Assembly (NCBI GenBank): GCA_037444775.1
Contig: JBBILU010000014.1
Location: 1-31,584 of the forward strand
Length of the DNA stretch: 31,584 nt
Source of the DNA: JBBILU01 sp037444775
GTDB lineage: Bacteria > Patescibacteriota > Gracilibacteria > BD1-5 > UBA6164
Reading direction: 5' to 3'
Shown here: piece after piece, positions 1-11,036 of the stretch
How positions within the stretch are numbered: the stretch's first letter is position 1
How the letters are laid out: each line of letters begins with the position of its first letter
Program-made: the position numbers and the translations under genes
Notes under the pieces: model-generated
The model's input: the letters and a program-made list of their open reading frames with translations, nothing else
Databases searched by the model: none
Told to the model about the DNA's origin: nothing

Positions 1-912
1 GGAAAAACAACACTTATCAATAAAGTTATAAATGAGCTTCCAGAATGAGAATATGCAGTACAATACATAAATATGAGATGAGTTTTGATTAGAGATTTTT
101 CCGATTTTAGAAATACATTTTTTCCTAAAAGTATAAAGTGAAAAATAAAAGAAATAGTTAGTTGAATAAAGTTAAATATAGGTATTTTTTGATGGGATGT
201 AGATGATGAAAAGTTACTTGATGAAAATATTTTTGCTTTAATGGAAGAAAAGTTAAGAAAAGCAAATGAAAAATGAATTAAGCCAGTTATTATAATAGAT
301 GAATTTCAGTATTTAAAAAATATAATAATTGATAAAGAAAATAATTTGCTTCTAGTGGAAGAATTATGGAAATTTTTTATAAGACTTACAAAAGAAGTTC
401 ATCTTGCTCATGTTATTTGTTTGACTTCAGATTCTTATTATATAGAAGAATTATATAATCATGCAAAATTAAAAAATACTTCTAAATATTATTTAGTAGA
501 TCATTTAGAAAAAAAAGATGTTATATGATGGCTAAAAAGTGAAGATTTTACAGATGAAATGGTAGAATATTTCTGGGAAAATCTAGGCTGAAGTGTTTGG
601 GAAATATGGCAATGTTTACTTGATTACAAAAATACTTGAGATTACAAGGCTTGAGTTGAAACTTTGATAGAGGATGAATATGCAAAAATAGTTGATTTTT
701 GGGAAAGGAAATTATCACAAGAAGAAAGAATAGATTTTAAGAGAATTTCTCAATATATTTGAAAAAATTGAGAATATATAAAAAAACTAGATGAATTTAT
801 ACTACCATTAATAAAAAAACTTGTGGATATTGATATGTGGTTTTACGATGCTAAAAAACAAAAAATTACAGCAAATAGTCAAACGGTTAGAAAAGCTTTT
901 GAAAAATTTTAA
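1..912 (+). CDS. AAA-type ATPase, archaeal-ATPase-like, 5' end cut by window
   Basis: The reading frame is open from base 1 with TGA as Gly, so the start lies outside the window. The first residues, GKTTL, are the end of a Walker A motif. A Walker B motif (VIIIDEFQ) lies about 96 residues in. The 303 visible residues end in a helical, charged region resembling the C-terminal part of the archaeal ATPase_2 family (P-loop NTPases often found alone in CPR genomes). Its target is unknown. It converges on the next gene, and a shared palindromic terminator follows the stop. Family assignment rests on the two motifs and overall layout, so it could be another STAND/AAA relative. Confidence 0.75.
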
Positions 913-919
913 AAAAATT

Positions 920-953
920 AAAAAACTAAGCAAAAATTTTTGCTTAGTTTTTT
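920..953. terminator. Bidirectional palindromic terminator between convergent genes
   Basis: A perfect 17-base inverted repeat, A6-CTAAGC-A5 against T5-GCTTAG-T6, gives a hairpin with A/T tails on both sides. It can stop transcription from the ATPase gene (+) and from the LysM gene (-), whose stop codon at 944-946 sits inside the right arm. Confidence 0.8.
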
Positions 954-3900
954 AATTTTCATGGGATTTCAACTCAAATATTCTCCATAATTCATCATAC
1001 AAAACGACTAGTTTCGTTTAAATAAGGTAATGAAAAATTATTAATAGGAGTTGTTTTAGAAGGAGAGACTTTTTCTCTAGAACGAGAATTTACATATCTG
1101 AATAATTTTTGCCTTGTAACAACTCATTCTCAAATGAATTCATTATCAGTAGGAAGCAGAGAAGTAGATTTTCAATTTTCTGCCAAAAGTTTTTTAATTT
1201 CTGGATTTTTCACTAAATCATAAATTAGTTTGTTAAGATTTTTACTAGAATCTAATAATTTTCTTAATTTAGATTTAATAGTTTCATTATTTATAGAATT
1301 TATAAAAGTCTCTAAGTGTTGAGTAAAAGTTACTCTATTATAAATTAATTGATTAGATTTGTTTGTTTTTACTTCTGGATAATTTACATTTTTTATTCAT
1401 AAACTTTCAAGAATTCTTATTATATAATTTTCTCACATAATCATAACTGTTTTATCTTCTCACAAATTATACATCATACTAACAATATTATCATAACTTT
1501 TCAATCAGTTTTTATATTGATCAGTAGGTTCTTCTCATACAGCTTGAAGAATTCAATCTAATTTTTTTGTATGTAATAATAATTTGTCTCCAGCTAATGA
1601 CATTCAAATAATTTTTCAAACAATATTATTTCAATAATCATCATCCAAATCTAGATGTTCCTTTAATTCATCTGGAAATTGTATTCACATAATTTTCCAT
1701 AAACTTGTATGACCATCAATTGTTATTAGCTTTTTTAAATCTCTAACTATTGAATTTAGTACTTTTTCATCTCTGCTTGTTTTATATGCAAATAAATTAT
1801 TCTTTATATTTTTTACTATTATTAAATCATTTTCTATTCTTTTTTTCATTCTAGGATTTTTTTCTACAAAATCATAAAAGTCTTTTGTTTCTAATTTATG
1901 AAGAGCTTCGTATAATTGTTCAACTGTAATCCATTCTTCATTATTAGAAAATAAAGAAAGTCTTATTTGTCAATCTCATCTTGATTTCACAAGATCTCAT
2001 GGTAATTGTTCTCAAAGAGTTTTTTTGAGAAGTCTTCCTCATCATCAATTATGGGTATATGTTTCTTGGTACATTGTATTTTCTAATTGTCTTTGTAACC
2101 GTTGGTTTCATTTAGCTCATAGTTTTATAGCCAAATCATCAGATTCACTTCTTTGCATTTCATTTATTTCTCATATTCAAGATATTTCCATTGAATTTTT
2201 TATAAGTTCCTCTAATTTTTTGAAACTTAAAACAAAAGTAAATCATTCTGTAATATGTCATTTTAGAAACTCTTCAGTTAATTTTTCTTGTTTAGCTTTT
2301 GGAAAAGAACTTATTTGAGATAATAAAATATTTTTTATTAAACTTCTTTTTTGAATATTACTTAAATCTTTTAATTTTTTAAGGTTTGGATATTTTGTAT
2401 CTAATCCTCAATTCACAAGTAAAACACTAATAATACTAAGATAGTCTCAAAAACTATCCATACTAGATAATTTCTGTTCTTTGTAGTTTTGGGATTCAGC
2501 TGTTAAAAAGTTTGCAACATCTTTTGTCATACTGTTCCACAAAGTTGCATAATTATCTCAAGGATTTGTTGTGATAGAAACATATTCTTTAAACAAGTTT
2601 AAGTCAGTTTCTTGTTCAGACTTTTCTTTTGCTTCTTTACTTTTTGTTTTTACATAATTTCTATAAATTGCATCCATATTACTTGTATCTAAATATGGAA
2701 TTGCTCTATTTACATCAAAAGATCAAGGATTTAAAATATTTTCGTTTTTCAGAAATCAAAGCATTTTCAATCATTTTATTTGTCTTGCATATTCATCTTG
2801 TATAAACTTTTCTTTTTCTTTAGTTTCTTTTAGTTTTTCTAATTTTTCTTTTTCTTGTTCTTCAATGACTTTTTTTAACTTGTCTTCTAATATTTCATTT
2901 TTCCTCAAATAATAGCTATATTTATTTTTTAGATTTCAAATTAAAGAATTTGTTTCTAAATTTGGCCATTTATTTTCTTCAGGTTCAACAACTTCACTCA
3001 AGAAAAAATTATTATTTATAACATATTCAAAGAAAAAACGACTTCTCGCATTCATTTGTTCTCTTTGTTCAGCAATTTTTGAATTTTGTAAATGAAGTCA
3101 ATCTACAAGCATCGGTCATTTTATAATTATTTTACTTGTCGGCATTATATTAATTTCTGTTAGATTTTTTTCATTAATTTCATATTGTTCTCAATTAACA
3201 GAAATATTTATTAGATTAGCATACCTAAGAATCATTTCCTTTGTTGTATTATTTCTGAACATATCTTTTCTAGAATTTATAAACATTATCAAAAATTTTT
3301 CTAAATTAACTCACTGTTGAGGAATCTTAATATCATTTCTATTTGTCAGTTTTTCTATTTCATTTGCACTAAATTCTTTTTCTCTATTTCAAATAAACAT
3401 TGACATATGAGTATTGTAATGTTTGTCTTTTTGCTCTCTTCAAATATTATATTCTTGGACAGCTCATAAAGAACCACTTCATATAAAATATAAAGGCAAT
3501 AAAGTTCCTACTTTTCAATTTTTTTCTAAATCACCTCAAATTTCTATTATTTTATTATAATATTCTCACATTTTTTCTGTTTTCATTGGACTAGAAGTTC
3601 ACACTTTTGAATCATCAAAAAAATCCATTAAATTAGCTTTTTGACTATATCATATTTTTAATAATCTATCAATCATCATCCAAGCATCGATATTTGAATC
3701 ATTAAAAAATTTTCTTTGTTCTGGAGTTAAATCATTCATATTTAATCAAGATCTCATAAGCATACGAATAAGTCTTGCACAAACTACTAATTCTAATTCA
3801 GATTTGGTGTTAGGAGGAATTACCTTGTCATTATTTAAAGTTTTTGGGTTATTATTGTCATCTAATAAACTTCAATTTCCAAATCAACTAAGCAAAAAAT

Positions 3901-4384
3901 CAAATCATTGGCTTTCAACTTTGTTAGGAAAAATATTTTCATTTTCTTCATTTAAAATACTTTTTATTTGTTTAAGTTCTTTTTTTCAAACATTACTATT
4001 TGTTTTTAATTCTAAAACAGTTAAAGTTCTAGTTAACTCTATAGAATCTCTAATTTCTTCAATGCTTTCAAATATATGATTTATTTCATCTAACTTTTCT
4101 TTTTTTGGGACAAAAATATTTTCTCAAGGATATATATCATAAATTTCTCTTTTTCAAGGTCTTTTTTTAATTTCTTTTCAAAAAATATAGTTTAATAAAA
4201 TGAGTTTTTTATAATCTCATTTTAATCAGTGTTCATTTGCTATTCATAATAATGTATCTCAATTTTGTATTGTGTAGTTTTCTTTGTAGTTTGGATTATT
4301 AATTTTTTGCTTTACATTTTCTACAAAGTTCTTTTGTACAGAACTGAACTCATCAAAATTCCCTAAAAGTTCATTATTATCCAT
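944..4384 (-). CDS. Large LysM-domain protein, 1,146 aa, function unknown
   Basis: One uninterrupted frame of 1,147 codons in code 25, ATG at 4384 and TAA at 944. Residues 37-94 look like a LysM domain: YTIQNGDTLLGIA, then LNYIFG, then IYPGENIFVPK, the usual start, middle and end of the fold. LysM binds N-acetylglucosamine polymers such as peptidoglycan. A K/E-rich coiled coil lies near residues 498-530. The rest is Asn/Lys/Glu-rich and matches nothing I recognise. No signal peptide or membrane segment is seen, so export, if any, would need another route. The segment around 'THMSMFIG' faintly recalls NlpC/P60-type proteins, but I do not claim it. It is transcribed alone, convergent with the ATPase. 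The LysM call is fairly firm; the overall role is unknown. Confidence 0.85.
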
Positions 4385-4467
4385 GAATTTTCTAAATTAT
4401 AGTTTAATTTTTTGTTATTATTTTTAGTATTTTATCATATTATGTTTTTTTAGTCAAAAAATTGGAA

Positions 4468-4495
4468 TTGATCTAACTTAACACTTAGTTATAAT
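4468..4495 (+). promoter_or_regulatory. Sigma70-type promoter, TTGATC / 16 bp / TATAAT
   Basis: The -35 TTGATC (4468-4473) and a perfect -10 TATAAT (4490-4495) are 16 bp apart. The predicted start site, about 7 bases beyond the -10, is base 4502, which is the A of the downstream ATG, so the mRNA would be leaderless. Confidence 0.6.
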
Positions 4496-4501
4496 AGTGA
4501 T

Positions 4502-4699
4502 ATGTGAAATGTTGAAGAAAAATTAACATTAAACGATATAGCTGATTCTTTGAGCTCACATCCTCAGAGTACAATATTAAAACAATTAAATTTATGAGGT
4601 TATTCTTATCATAAATTGTGAAAAACATGAAAATTTGTATTAGTAGAAGAAGCCAATATTACATCTTTATTGCAGGAGAAAGCATGAAGCATAAAGTAG
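4502..4699 (+). CDS. Small uncharacterised protein, 65 aa
   Basis: ATG followed at once by TGA (Gly), 66 codons, TAG stop. It is Leu/Ser/Lys-rich; the stretch 'LTLNDIADSLSSHPQSTILKQL' has the helix-turn-helix-like spacing of small DNA-binding proteins, but this is only an impression. Support for a real gene is a good promoter directly upstream and a terminator 18 bases after the stop. No Shine-Dalgarno is possible if the promoter is correct. It sits between two minus-strand genes as its own unit. Family not recognised. Confidence 0.6.
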
Positions 4700-4717
4700 A
4701 TTTTAATAAAATTTCAT

Positions 4718-4747
4718 AAAAAGCACTCCTTACAAAGAGTGCTTTTT
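4718..4747. terminator. Terminator hairpin between small ORF and ruvA
   Basis: Arms AAAAAGCACTC (4718-4728) and GAGTGCTTTTT (4737-4747) form an 11-bp stem with an 8-base loop and U-tails on both strands. It serves the small plus-strand gene and the convergent ruvA. Confidence 0.85.
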
Positions 4748-5342
4748 ATATATTCCTTATCACAAATGGAATAATCTCATTTAAAGTTTTGAATTCTTCT
4801 GGAACTTCTATCAAAACTCTTTCTATATCTCTTGAATTATATCACATATTCACAAGAGTTTCTTTTACTTGTTCAAATAAATCTTTTGGAATAGTAGATT
4901 TTTTACCATCTAATTCTTTTTTTGTTTCATAGAGAGAATTTTTTATGAAATCTTTATCTTTAAGTTCAAGAATTATTTTTGAAGCTCACTTTTTTCAAAT
5001 TCCTTTTATGCTTTCCATAGTTTTTTGATCCTCGTTTTTTATAGCTCAAATCAAATTTTCTATTCAAACCGATAAAATATTTAAAGCAACTTTTCAACCA
5101 ATTCAAGATATTTTTATTAATTCTTCAAAAATTATTCTTTCTTCTTTTTCTATAAATCAAAATAAATTTTGTCCATTCTCTGAGATACTATGGTACAAAA
5201 AAAGATCTATATTTTCTTCTAAACAAACTTTTGAATAAGTTATTTCGTTAATTAAAACTTCATAACCAAGTCAAGAATTAGTCAAAATTATTACAGAATT
5301 TTTTGTTATATCAATTATTTTTCAAGAAATATATGCTATCAT
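4746..5342 (-). CDS. ruvA: Holliday junction branch migration protein RuvA
   Basis: 198 residues, the normal RuvA length. RuvA tetramers bind the Holliday junction and load the RuvB helicase. The N-terminal OB-fold starts MIAYISGKI and ends near FGFIEKEER (residues 61-69). Two helix-hairpin-helix motifs follow: ISGIGGKVALNIL at 78-90 and IKGIGKKGASKIILELKDK at 112-130, the second being the typical 'GIGKK..LILELKDK' signature. A C-terminal domain (about 145-198) corresponds to the RuvB-binding domain. Several motif glycines are TGA codons. It lies downstream of secA on the same strand with a 76-base spacer that is almost wholly a repeat element. ruvB and ruvC are not in this window. Confidence 0.95.
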
Positions 5343-5358
5343 AATTTTATTTTTGTGT

Positions 5359-5414
5359 TATCCCTCTCCTTTAAATGACCTTATTGCTCGGTAGAGGGCT
5401 AGGGGGGAGTTATA
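5359..5414. repeat. GC-rich palindromic intergenic repeat, copy A (ruvA/secA spacer)
   Basis: TCCCTCTCC, a unique insert, then GAGGGCTAGGGGGGAGTTAT. It is far richer in GC than its surroundings and its outer parts match copies at 14661 and 10997. The palindrome is split by about 20 extra bases. It fills most of the spacer between secA and ruvA. Confidence 0.65.
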
Positions 5415-5418
5415 ATTC

Positions 5419-8016
5419 TTACACTCTTATTCTATTTTTTCCCATATTTGGATTTACAAAAATCGGATTATTATCATTAGAACTTTCTTTGATAAATCAG
5501 TTTAACATTTTTTCAAAATCTTCTTCATTCATTTCAAGTAAAGATTCATCTATATTCACTTGCTCTATTTGAGAAACTTGATTTATGCTAAACATTGCTT
5601 TAACAATTTTGTATTCAATATCATTAAGCAATTTTTCAAATTTTCCAAAAGCTTTTTCTTTGTAAACAACCAGAGGTTGTCTTTGAGCATATCATTCAAA
5701 AGCAACTTCTTCTCTGAGTCTAGCCATACTGTCAATATGACTCATCCATAACTCATCAATTGATTGCAAAATTATTCTTCTTTCAAGTTCATAAAATTCT
5801 TCTTCGTTGGCTGCTTTTGATTTCAAGTTTTCTATTTCTTCAAGTGCAATATCTGCTATGTATTCTCAAAGATTTTCGTTATTTTTAATAGCTTCAACAT
5901 CTTGTATTTCAAGAGTGTCATCTATGGCATTTCTTCAAAGAAATTCATTTACTTTTTTTATTAAATTTTCTCTTGAAATTCAAACTTTACTAGTTTCTGT
6001 TATTACTAAACTTTTTATTTGAGATTTAATCATTTCTTTTATTTCTTCGTGCAAATTTTCTCAAAGCAGAGCTTTATTTCTTCTTGCATAAATAATTTCT
6101 CTATGTTTATTCATTACATCATCATATTCCAAAACATGTTTTCTTGAATCAAAATTATATCATTCAACTTGTTTTTGAACACTTGTAACTTTTCTTGTTA
6201 ACATAGAGCTTTGAGCCAAAGGTTCATTATCAGGAAGGGAAGCAAACATTGGAGAATTAAAAACTCCAAAAAGTTTATCTCAACCAAAAATTCTCATTAT
6301 ATCATCATTTGGAGAAATCAGAAATTGAGTACTTCAAGGATCTCATTGTCTTCAAGCTCTTCATCTTAATTGATTATCAATTCTTCTTGTTTCATGCTTC
6401 TCAGTTCAAATTATACAAAGTCATCCTAGTTCTTTAACTCACTCTCCAAGTTTGATATCGGTTCATCTTCAAGCCATATTTGTAGCAATTGTTACAGCTC
6501 AAATTTGTCATGCATTTGCAACTATTTCTGCTTCTCTTTCATGTTGTTTAGCATTCAAAACATTATGTGGAATTCAAGCTTTTGTTAATTCACGACTCAA
6601 ATATTCAGATTTCTCAACAGAAACTGTTCAAACAAGAATTGGTTGTTTTGTTTCGTGAATTTCCTTAATTAGTTTAACTACATATTCAAATTTTCATTTC
6701 TCATTTTTAAAAAGCAAATCAGCTTTATCTTCTCTTGCAATTGGTTTATTTGTAGGAATAACTAATGTTTCAAGAGCATAAACTTTATAAAATTCTTCTT
6801 CTTCTGTTTTTGCCGTTCAAGTCATTCAACTAAGTTTCCAATACATTCTAAAATAATTTTGGAATGTTATACTTGCTAAAGTTTTACTTTCTTGTTTGAT
6901 CGTAACTTGTTCTTTTGCCTCAATAGCTTGATGAAGTCAATCAGAATATCTTCTTCAAGATAAAACTCTTCCTGTGTGTTCATCAATAATCATTACTTCA
7001 TCATTTACAACCAAATAATCTTTATCTCTAGTATAAACTCATTCAGCTTTAATTGCATTTTCTATATGATGTAAATCGTTGTAATGATTTGAAACATAAA
7101 TATTATCAACTCATAAAAATTCTTCAACTTTTTCTATTCATTTATTTGTTAAAGTTGCTGTTTTTTGTTTTTCATCAATTTTAAAATCAACTCACTTTTC
7201 AAGTCTTTTAGCAATTCAAGAGAATTTTAAATACTTACTTGTAGGTTCGTTATCTGGCATTGAAATAATTAAAGGAGTTCTAGCTTCGTCAATCAAGATA
7301 GAATCAACTTCATCTATAATTGCAAAAAATAATTTTGATTGAGTTTTATGTTCTTTTTTTGAAACCATATTATCTCTCAAATAATCAAATCATAATTCGT
7401 TATTTGTAGCATAAACTATATTTGCTTTATAAGCTTCTTTTTTTTCTATTCTTCCTTGTTCGTGAGTTATAACTCAAACACTTAATCAAAGAGCATTATA
7501 CAAAATTCCCATTTCTTCAGAATCTCTTTTTGCCAAATAATCATTAACAGTAACAACATGAATAGGATTTCAAGTCAGAGCATTCAAATAAGCTGGTAAA
7601 GTTGCAACAAGAGTTTTTCATTCTCAAGTTTTCATTTCAGCAATTGAAGAGTCATGAAGAGCCAAACCTCAAATAAGTTGAACATCATAAGGAATCATAT
7701 TCCAAGTTATAACTTTTCATTCACTAAGTTCAAATGTTTTTCAGTTTAATAATTTACAAGTTTGTTTAACGATAGCAAAAGCAGATGGTTTTAATTCTTC
7801 AAGAATTTCTTTTATCTTTATAGAGTCTTCTTTTTTTTGAAAATCAAGTCATTCAAATTTAGACATAAATTCTTTTGTTTTTGCTTTAACTTCTTCCATT
7901 GTGAGTATTTCAAACTCTTTTTCCAAAATATGAATTTCTTCAACAATTTTAGAATATTTTTTAATCTTTTTACTATCAGAATCTCAGAAAATAGTTTTTA
8001 TTAATTTTTCTAACAT
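5419..8016 (-). CDS. secA: Protein translocase ATPase SecA
   Basis: 865 residues; SecA drives unfolded preproteins through SecYEG. Visible landmarks in order: Walker A MKTGEGKT with TGA-coded glycines, the DEAD-box-like VDSILIDEARTPLI, the preprotein-crosslinking region, helicase motifs around TNMAGRGTDIKLG and GTEKHETRRIDNQLRGRAGRQGDPGS, and the helical scaffold/wing C-domain (LQSIDELWMSHIDSM). The usual C-terminal zinc finger (CPCGSGKKY type) is absent; the protein ends GKNRIRV. ATG at 8016 gives the standard N-terminus (MLEKLIKTIFG). A promoter lies upstream and ruvA follows. TGA is used throughout where SecA has Gly. Identification is firm. Confidence 0.97.
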
Positions 8017-8052
8017 ATATAAAATTGGTTAATTTTTTAAAAATCATCCGTT

Positions 8053-8079
8053 ATTATATGAAAAATAAAAAAAATTCAA
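8053..8079 (-). promoter_or_regulatory. Predicted secA promoter
   Basis: Read on the minus strand: TTGAAT (8074-8079), 15 bp, TATAAT (8053-8058), leaving a leader of roughly 30 bases before the secA ATG. The spacer is a little short; shifting the -35 by one gives 16 bp. No Shine-Dalgarno is visible in the leader. Confidence 0.45.
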
Positions 8080-8116
8080 AAAATAAAATTTATTTTACAT
8101 TTGAAGAAACTTATTC

Positions 8117-8144
8117 TTGCTTTTTGTTACTTAAAAAATATAAT
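8117..8144 (+). promoter_or_regulatory. Predicted promoter for the 8178 membrane-protein/ymdB operon
   Basis: TTGCTT (8117-8122), 16 bp, perfect TATAAT (8139-8144); expected start near 8151, 27 bases before the ATG at 8178. It is back to back with the secA promoter. Confidence 0.5.
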
Positions 8145-8177
8145 CTTTTTAGCTTTTAAAAAATTAAAAATTCCACT

Positions 8178-9215
8178 ATGAAAACTATTAAAAAAATATT
8201 TTCTGATACAAGTTTTGCTTATAAAAATTTATTTCATTGGACAATAAACAAAATAATTATAAATATTTTCTCTATATTATTGTGAATAATGTTATTTTTG
8301 CCATTTTTCATAATTACAATAATTATTGCCTACATTTCACCAATTTATTTTTGAGATATTATTAACAATTTATTAGGGAGTAATTGACAATTTTTTAACA
8401 TACTAAGTGAGTTTTTGAATCATATATTTTGGAGTATATTTATACTTTTTCTTTTTGTAAATTCTATAGTTTTTTTACTTCTTGGAATGTCATATTCAAA
8501 AATTCTTTTTATAAAACTGAATTTATCTTATGTAGAATGAGAAAGGCTGAAATTAAAAGAAAATTTGTATTTTGACAAAAAAGTGTTTATAGAATATTTG
8601 AGAATTATTTTTAGAATCTGATTATATTTACTTATTCCTATTCTAGTATTTATAATTTGAATTATAATTTTGGTAGTAAGTTTTTGATGAATTAAACAAG
8701 TTTCTGAATTATTCAAAAATTCTAACTATAATATTTTTGCAATCTCATCTTTTATCTTACTTATTTCTTGTATTTTTTCTTTCATATTTATAAGTTATAA
8801 ATATTATTTTTCCATTTATTTCCTTGTAGATAAAGAAAAAAGTGCAACTGATTGTTTAAACAAATCTGCTTCAAAAACTTTGAAATTAAAAAATTTTGTG
8901 AAATTTGCTTGAATTATAGGTATTTTTATTTTAATAAGTTTACCTTTTGAAATTTTATCAAATTTTTTAGATAACAAAATAAAAAATATAGATTCTTATT
9001 TAATTTGTTTAAAAAATGAAGGAACTGAAAATACTGAATGTAATTCATTAAAAATTTTATTTAGCTGACAAAATGAACAAAGTTTAGTAGAATCTTTATC
9101 TAATATAAAATTAATTGAACTTGTTTATCTAATATTTTATTTTATCTTTGTATATTGACTTTTTGACTTAATGATGACTTCTTTTTACAAAAGAGTTATA
9201 AATAAAGAAGAATAA
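8178..9215 (+). CDS. Multi-pass integral membrane protein, 345 aa
   Basis: A 346-codon frame in code 25 with about six strongly hydrophobic segments: near residues 30-55, 80-110, 140-170, 180-215, 235-260 and 305-330. Between the second and third is a charged loop (KLKENLYFDKKVFIEYLRII), and the pattern recalls the DUF975/YciC-like membrane proteins of unknown role. I see no catalytic motif. It leads an operon: the stop is 33 bases before the ymdB ATG. It is AT-biased and Phe/Ile-rich like the other membrane proteins here. A real gene; function not assigned. Confidence 0.8.
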
Positions 9216-9248
9216 GATTTATTATGAAATTAACCACATTTAAAAAAT

Positions 9249-10058
9249 ATGAAAATTTTGATTTTTTGAGATTTATTTTGAAGAATATGAAGAACAGCTT
9301 TGAGCAAAGAATTACCGTTTCTAAAAGATAAATATAAACCTGATTTCATTATAGTAAATTGAGAAAATATGAGTTCTGGAAGATGACCAATAGAAAAACA
9401 TTTAGTTGAAATGGAAGAAGTTTGAATAGATTTATTTACTTCTTGAGATCATATTTTTGATAATTTAGACAAAGTAAAAGATTATTTGGAAAAAACTGAT
9501 TCAAAATTAATAAGACCAGCAAATTATTACGAATCAAAATATTATAAAGTTCCATGAAAATGATTTAAAGTTCTTGAAAAAGAAGGTAAAAAATTACTTG
9601 TAATTAATTTATTATCAGAAATTTTTACAAGAGATAATTTATTTAATCCATATTTGAAAGTTGAAGAAATTTTAGAAAGCTTTATTGATGAAAAATTTGA
9701 CTGAATAATTATAGATTTTCACAAAGAAGTTAGCTCGGATTGATATTGAATGACTCATTTTTTGGATTGAAAAGTAAGTTTTATTTATTGAACTCACACT
9801 CATGTCCAAACAAATGATGATGAAATTTTTCCAAATGGAACTTGACTTATTTCTGATGTTTGAATGGTTTGAGCTAGATTCTCTGTTATTTGATCAGATT
9901 TTGAAAGCTTGAAAAAAAGATTTTTGTCTGGAATAAATAAATGAAAAATAGAACAATCTTTAAACAGTGAATATATTGTAAATGGAGTTTGTGTTGAAAT
10001 CTGAGAAAATATGAAATGTAAAAATATTGAGAAGTTGAGAATTTTTGGAAAAATATAA
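9249..10058 (+). CDS. ymdB: YmdB-family metallophosphoesterase (cyclic nucleotide phosphodiesterase)
   Basis: 269 residues, matching the YmdB/TIGR00282 family length of about 265. Family members hydrolyse 2',3'- or 3',5'-cyclic nucleotides with a dinuclear metal centre. Metal-ligand motifs are in order: GDLFGRIGR (D8), VNGEN (E39, N40), TSGDHIFDN (D67, H68), IDFHKE (H158) and GTHTHVQT (H183, H185), followed by ISDVGMVG. Position 67 is Asp where the family usually has Asn (GNH). The earlier ATG at 9224 is out of frame with this ORF, so the start at 9249 (MKILIFGD) is preferred. It follows the membrane protein by 33 bases and precedes a small membrane protein. Confidence 0.92.
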
Positions 10059-10128
10059 TAGAAAGTTATTCTTACCCCCTAAAATAATAATGGTTGTGAT
10101 AGTCTTAATAGTTTTTAATAAATAAATT

Positions 10129-10506
10129 ATGTGAAAAAAATTTTTATTATTAATAGTTTTTATGATTTTTGTTTCTAGTTTAGCAACATTTATTTTAATG
10201 TTAAACTATACGGATCCTTACAAAAATATTTTTTTTAGTCTTTTTGCTATAAGTTTTTCCTTTATTCTACTTGTTTCTAGTTTTTTAACTTTCCCAATTT
10301 ATTTCATAAAAAAAATTCATTATAGATGAGAAACTCTCTTTTCTCATATAATTTATAGTTTCAGACAAGCTTTTTTCTTTTCTGTTTTTCTTGTTTCTTT
10401 AGTTTTATTTAACTATATCTGAATTCCAATAACTATAATTTGATTTTTATCTGCTAGTATATTAATTTTTCTTGAACTTTTTTTACAAAATATTGAAGAA
10501 AAATAA
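10129..10506 (+). CDS. Small four-helix membrane protein, 125 aa
   Basis: ATG-TGA start (Met-Gly), 126 codons, TAA stop. It has four hydrophobic segments, near residues 4-24, 33-56, 78-99 and 100-118, joined by short basic loops (KKIHYRGE). No family is recognised. It lies 70 bases after ymdB. A weak promoter (TTGTGA 10094-10099, 16 bp, TAATAA 10116-10121) would start transcription at or just before the ATG, and a terminator begins at the stop codon. A real membrane protein gene by length, hydrophobicity and context; function unknown. Confidence 0.7.
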
Positions 10507-10540
10507 AAAAATCAGTTTGTCTAAGCAAACTGATTTTTTT
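10505..10540. terminator. Terminator between small membrane protein gene and atpC
   Basis: Arms of 15 bases, A7-TCAGTTTG and CAAACTGA-T7, with a 6-base loop TCTAAG. It has U-tails both ways and ends both the ymdB operon (+) and the ATP synthase operon (-). Confidence 0.9.
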
Positions 10541-10970
10541 ATTTTTTTAAATCATATAATTTCAATTGAGCAATTGATTTCATCAAAGCTTCTTCTGCTT
10601 CAATAAATTTTGCCATATCCATTTGATTTTCACTTCATTTGTATTTTTCCATAAACTTCATAGCTTCAGCTTTTGCTTTTTCAATATTATCAATATTCAA
10701 ATCAGCAATATCTGTAAGCATATCTGTCATTATTTTGACTTTTCAGTCTCTAATTTCAACTATTCATCTTCAAATAGCAAAATCATTTCTCATCTCAATA
10801 TTATTTTCATCTTTGCAAACTATATGCAAAGTTGAGGGTAAAACATGAGTTATAAGTGGTGAATGATTATCAAGAACTGTAATTTCTCAAGCTCAAGTAA
10901 GCATTGTAACAGAAATAACATTTTCTGAAACATAAGCTTCTCATTCAAATGAAAGAATTTTTAATTTCAT
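10539..10970 (-). CDS. atpC: F1Fo ATP synthase epsilon subunit
   Basis: 143 residues. The N-terminal beta-sandwich shows the typical AtpC opening (LKILSFEGEAY..NVISVTMLTGAGEITVLDNHSPLITHV) and the segment FAIGRGIVEIRDGKVKIMTD. A C-terminal helical pair follows (about residues 95-140). Epsilon links F1 rotation to the c-ring and regulates ATP hydrolysis. It is the last gene of the ATP operon, separated from atpD by a 65-base spacer largely made of a GC-rich repeat, with a terminator at its 3' end. Confidence 0.93.
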
Positions 10971-10996
10971 AAATTGATTATTTTAAATCTAAATTC

Positions 10997-11036
10997 TTTC
11001 CCCCTCCTTAGAAAGGAGGGGGTTAGGGGGTGGTTC
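10997..11036. repeat. GC-rich palindromic intergenic repeat, copy C (atpD/atpC spacer)
   Basis: CCCCCTCCTTA, GAAAGGAGGGGG, then TTAGGGGGTGGTT. It has a near-perfect 10-bp stem (CCCCCTCCTT/AAGGAGGGGG) and ends exactly at the atpD stop codon. It belongs to the same family as copies A and B. It might also act as a processing or attenuation site between atpD and atpC (inference). Confidence 0.75.

Noticed and set aside
1..912. Apparent pseudogenes: nearly all genes look fragmented by TGA
   Set aside because: TGA positions coincide with conserved Gly, so the genes are intact in code 25.
8058..8159. 33-codon ORF (MKNKKNSKNK...) between secA and the membrane protein gene
   Set aside because: It covers the two divergent promoters and is simple AT-rich sequence; no support for translation.
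10075..10085. ACCCCCTAA patch after ymdB as a fifth repeat copy
   Set aside because: Only about ten bases match and no palindrome is left; may be a remnant but cannot be supported.
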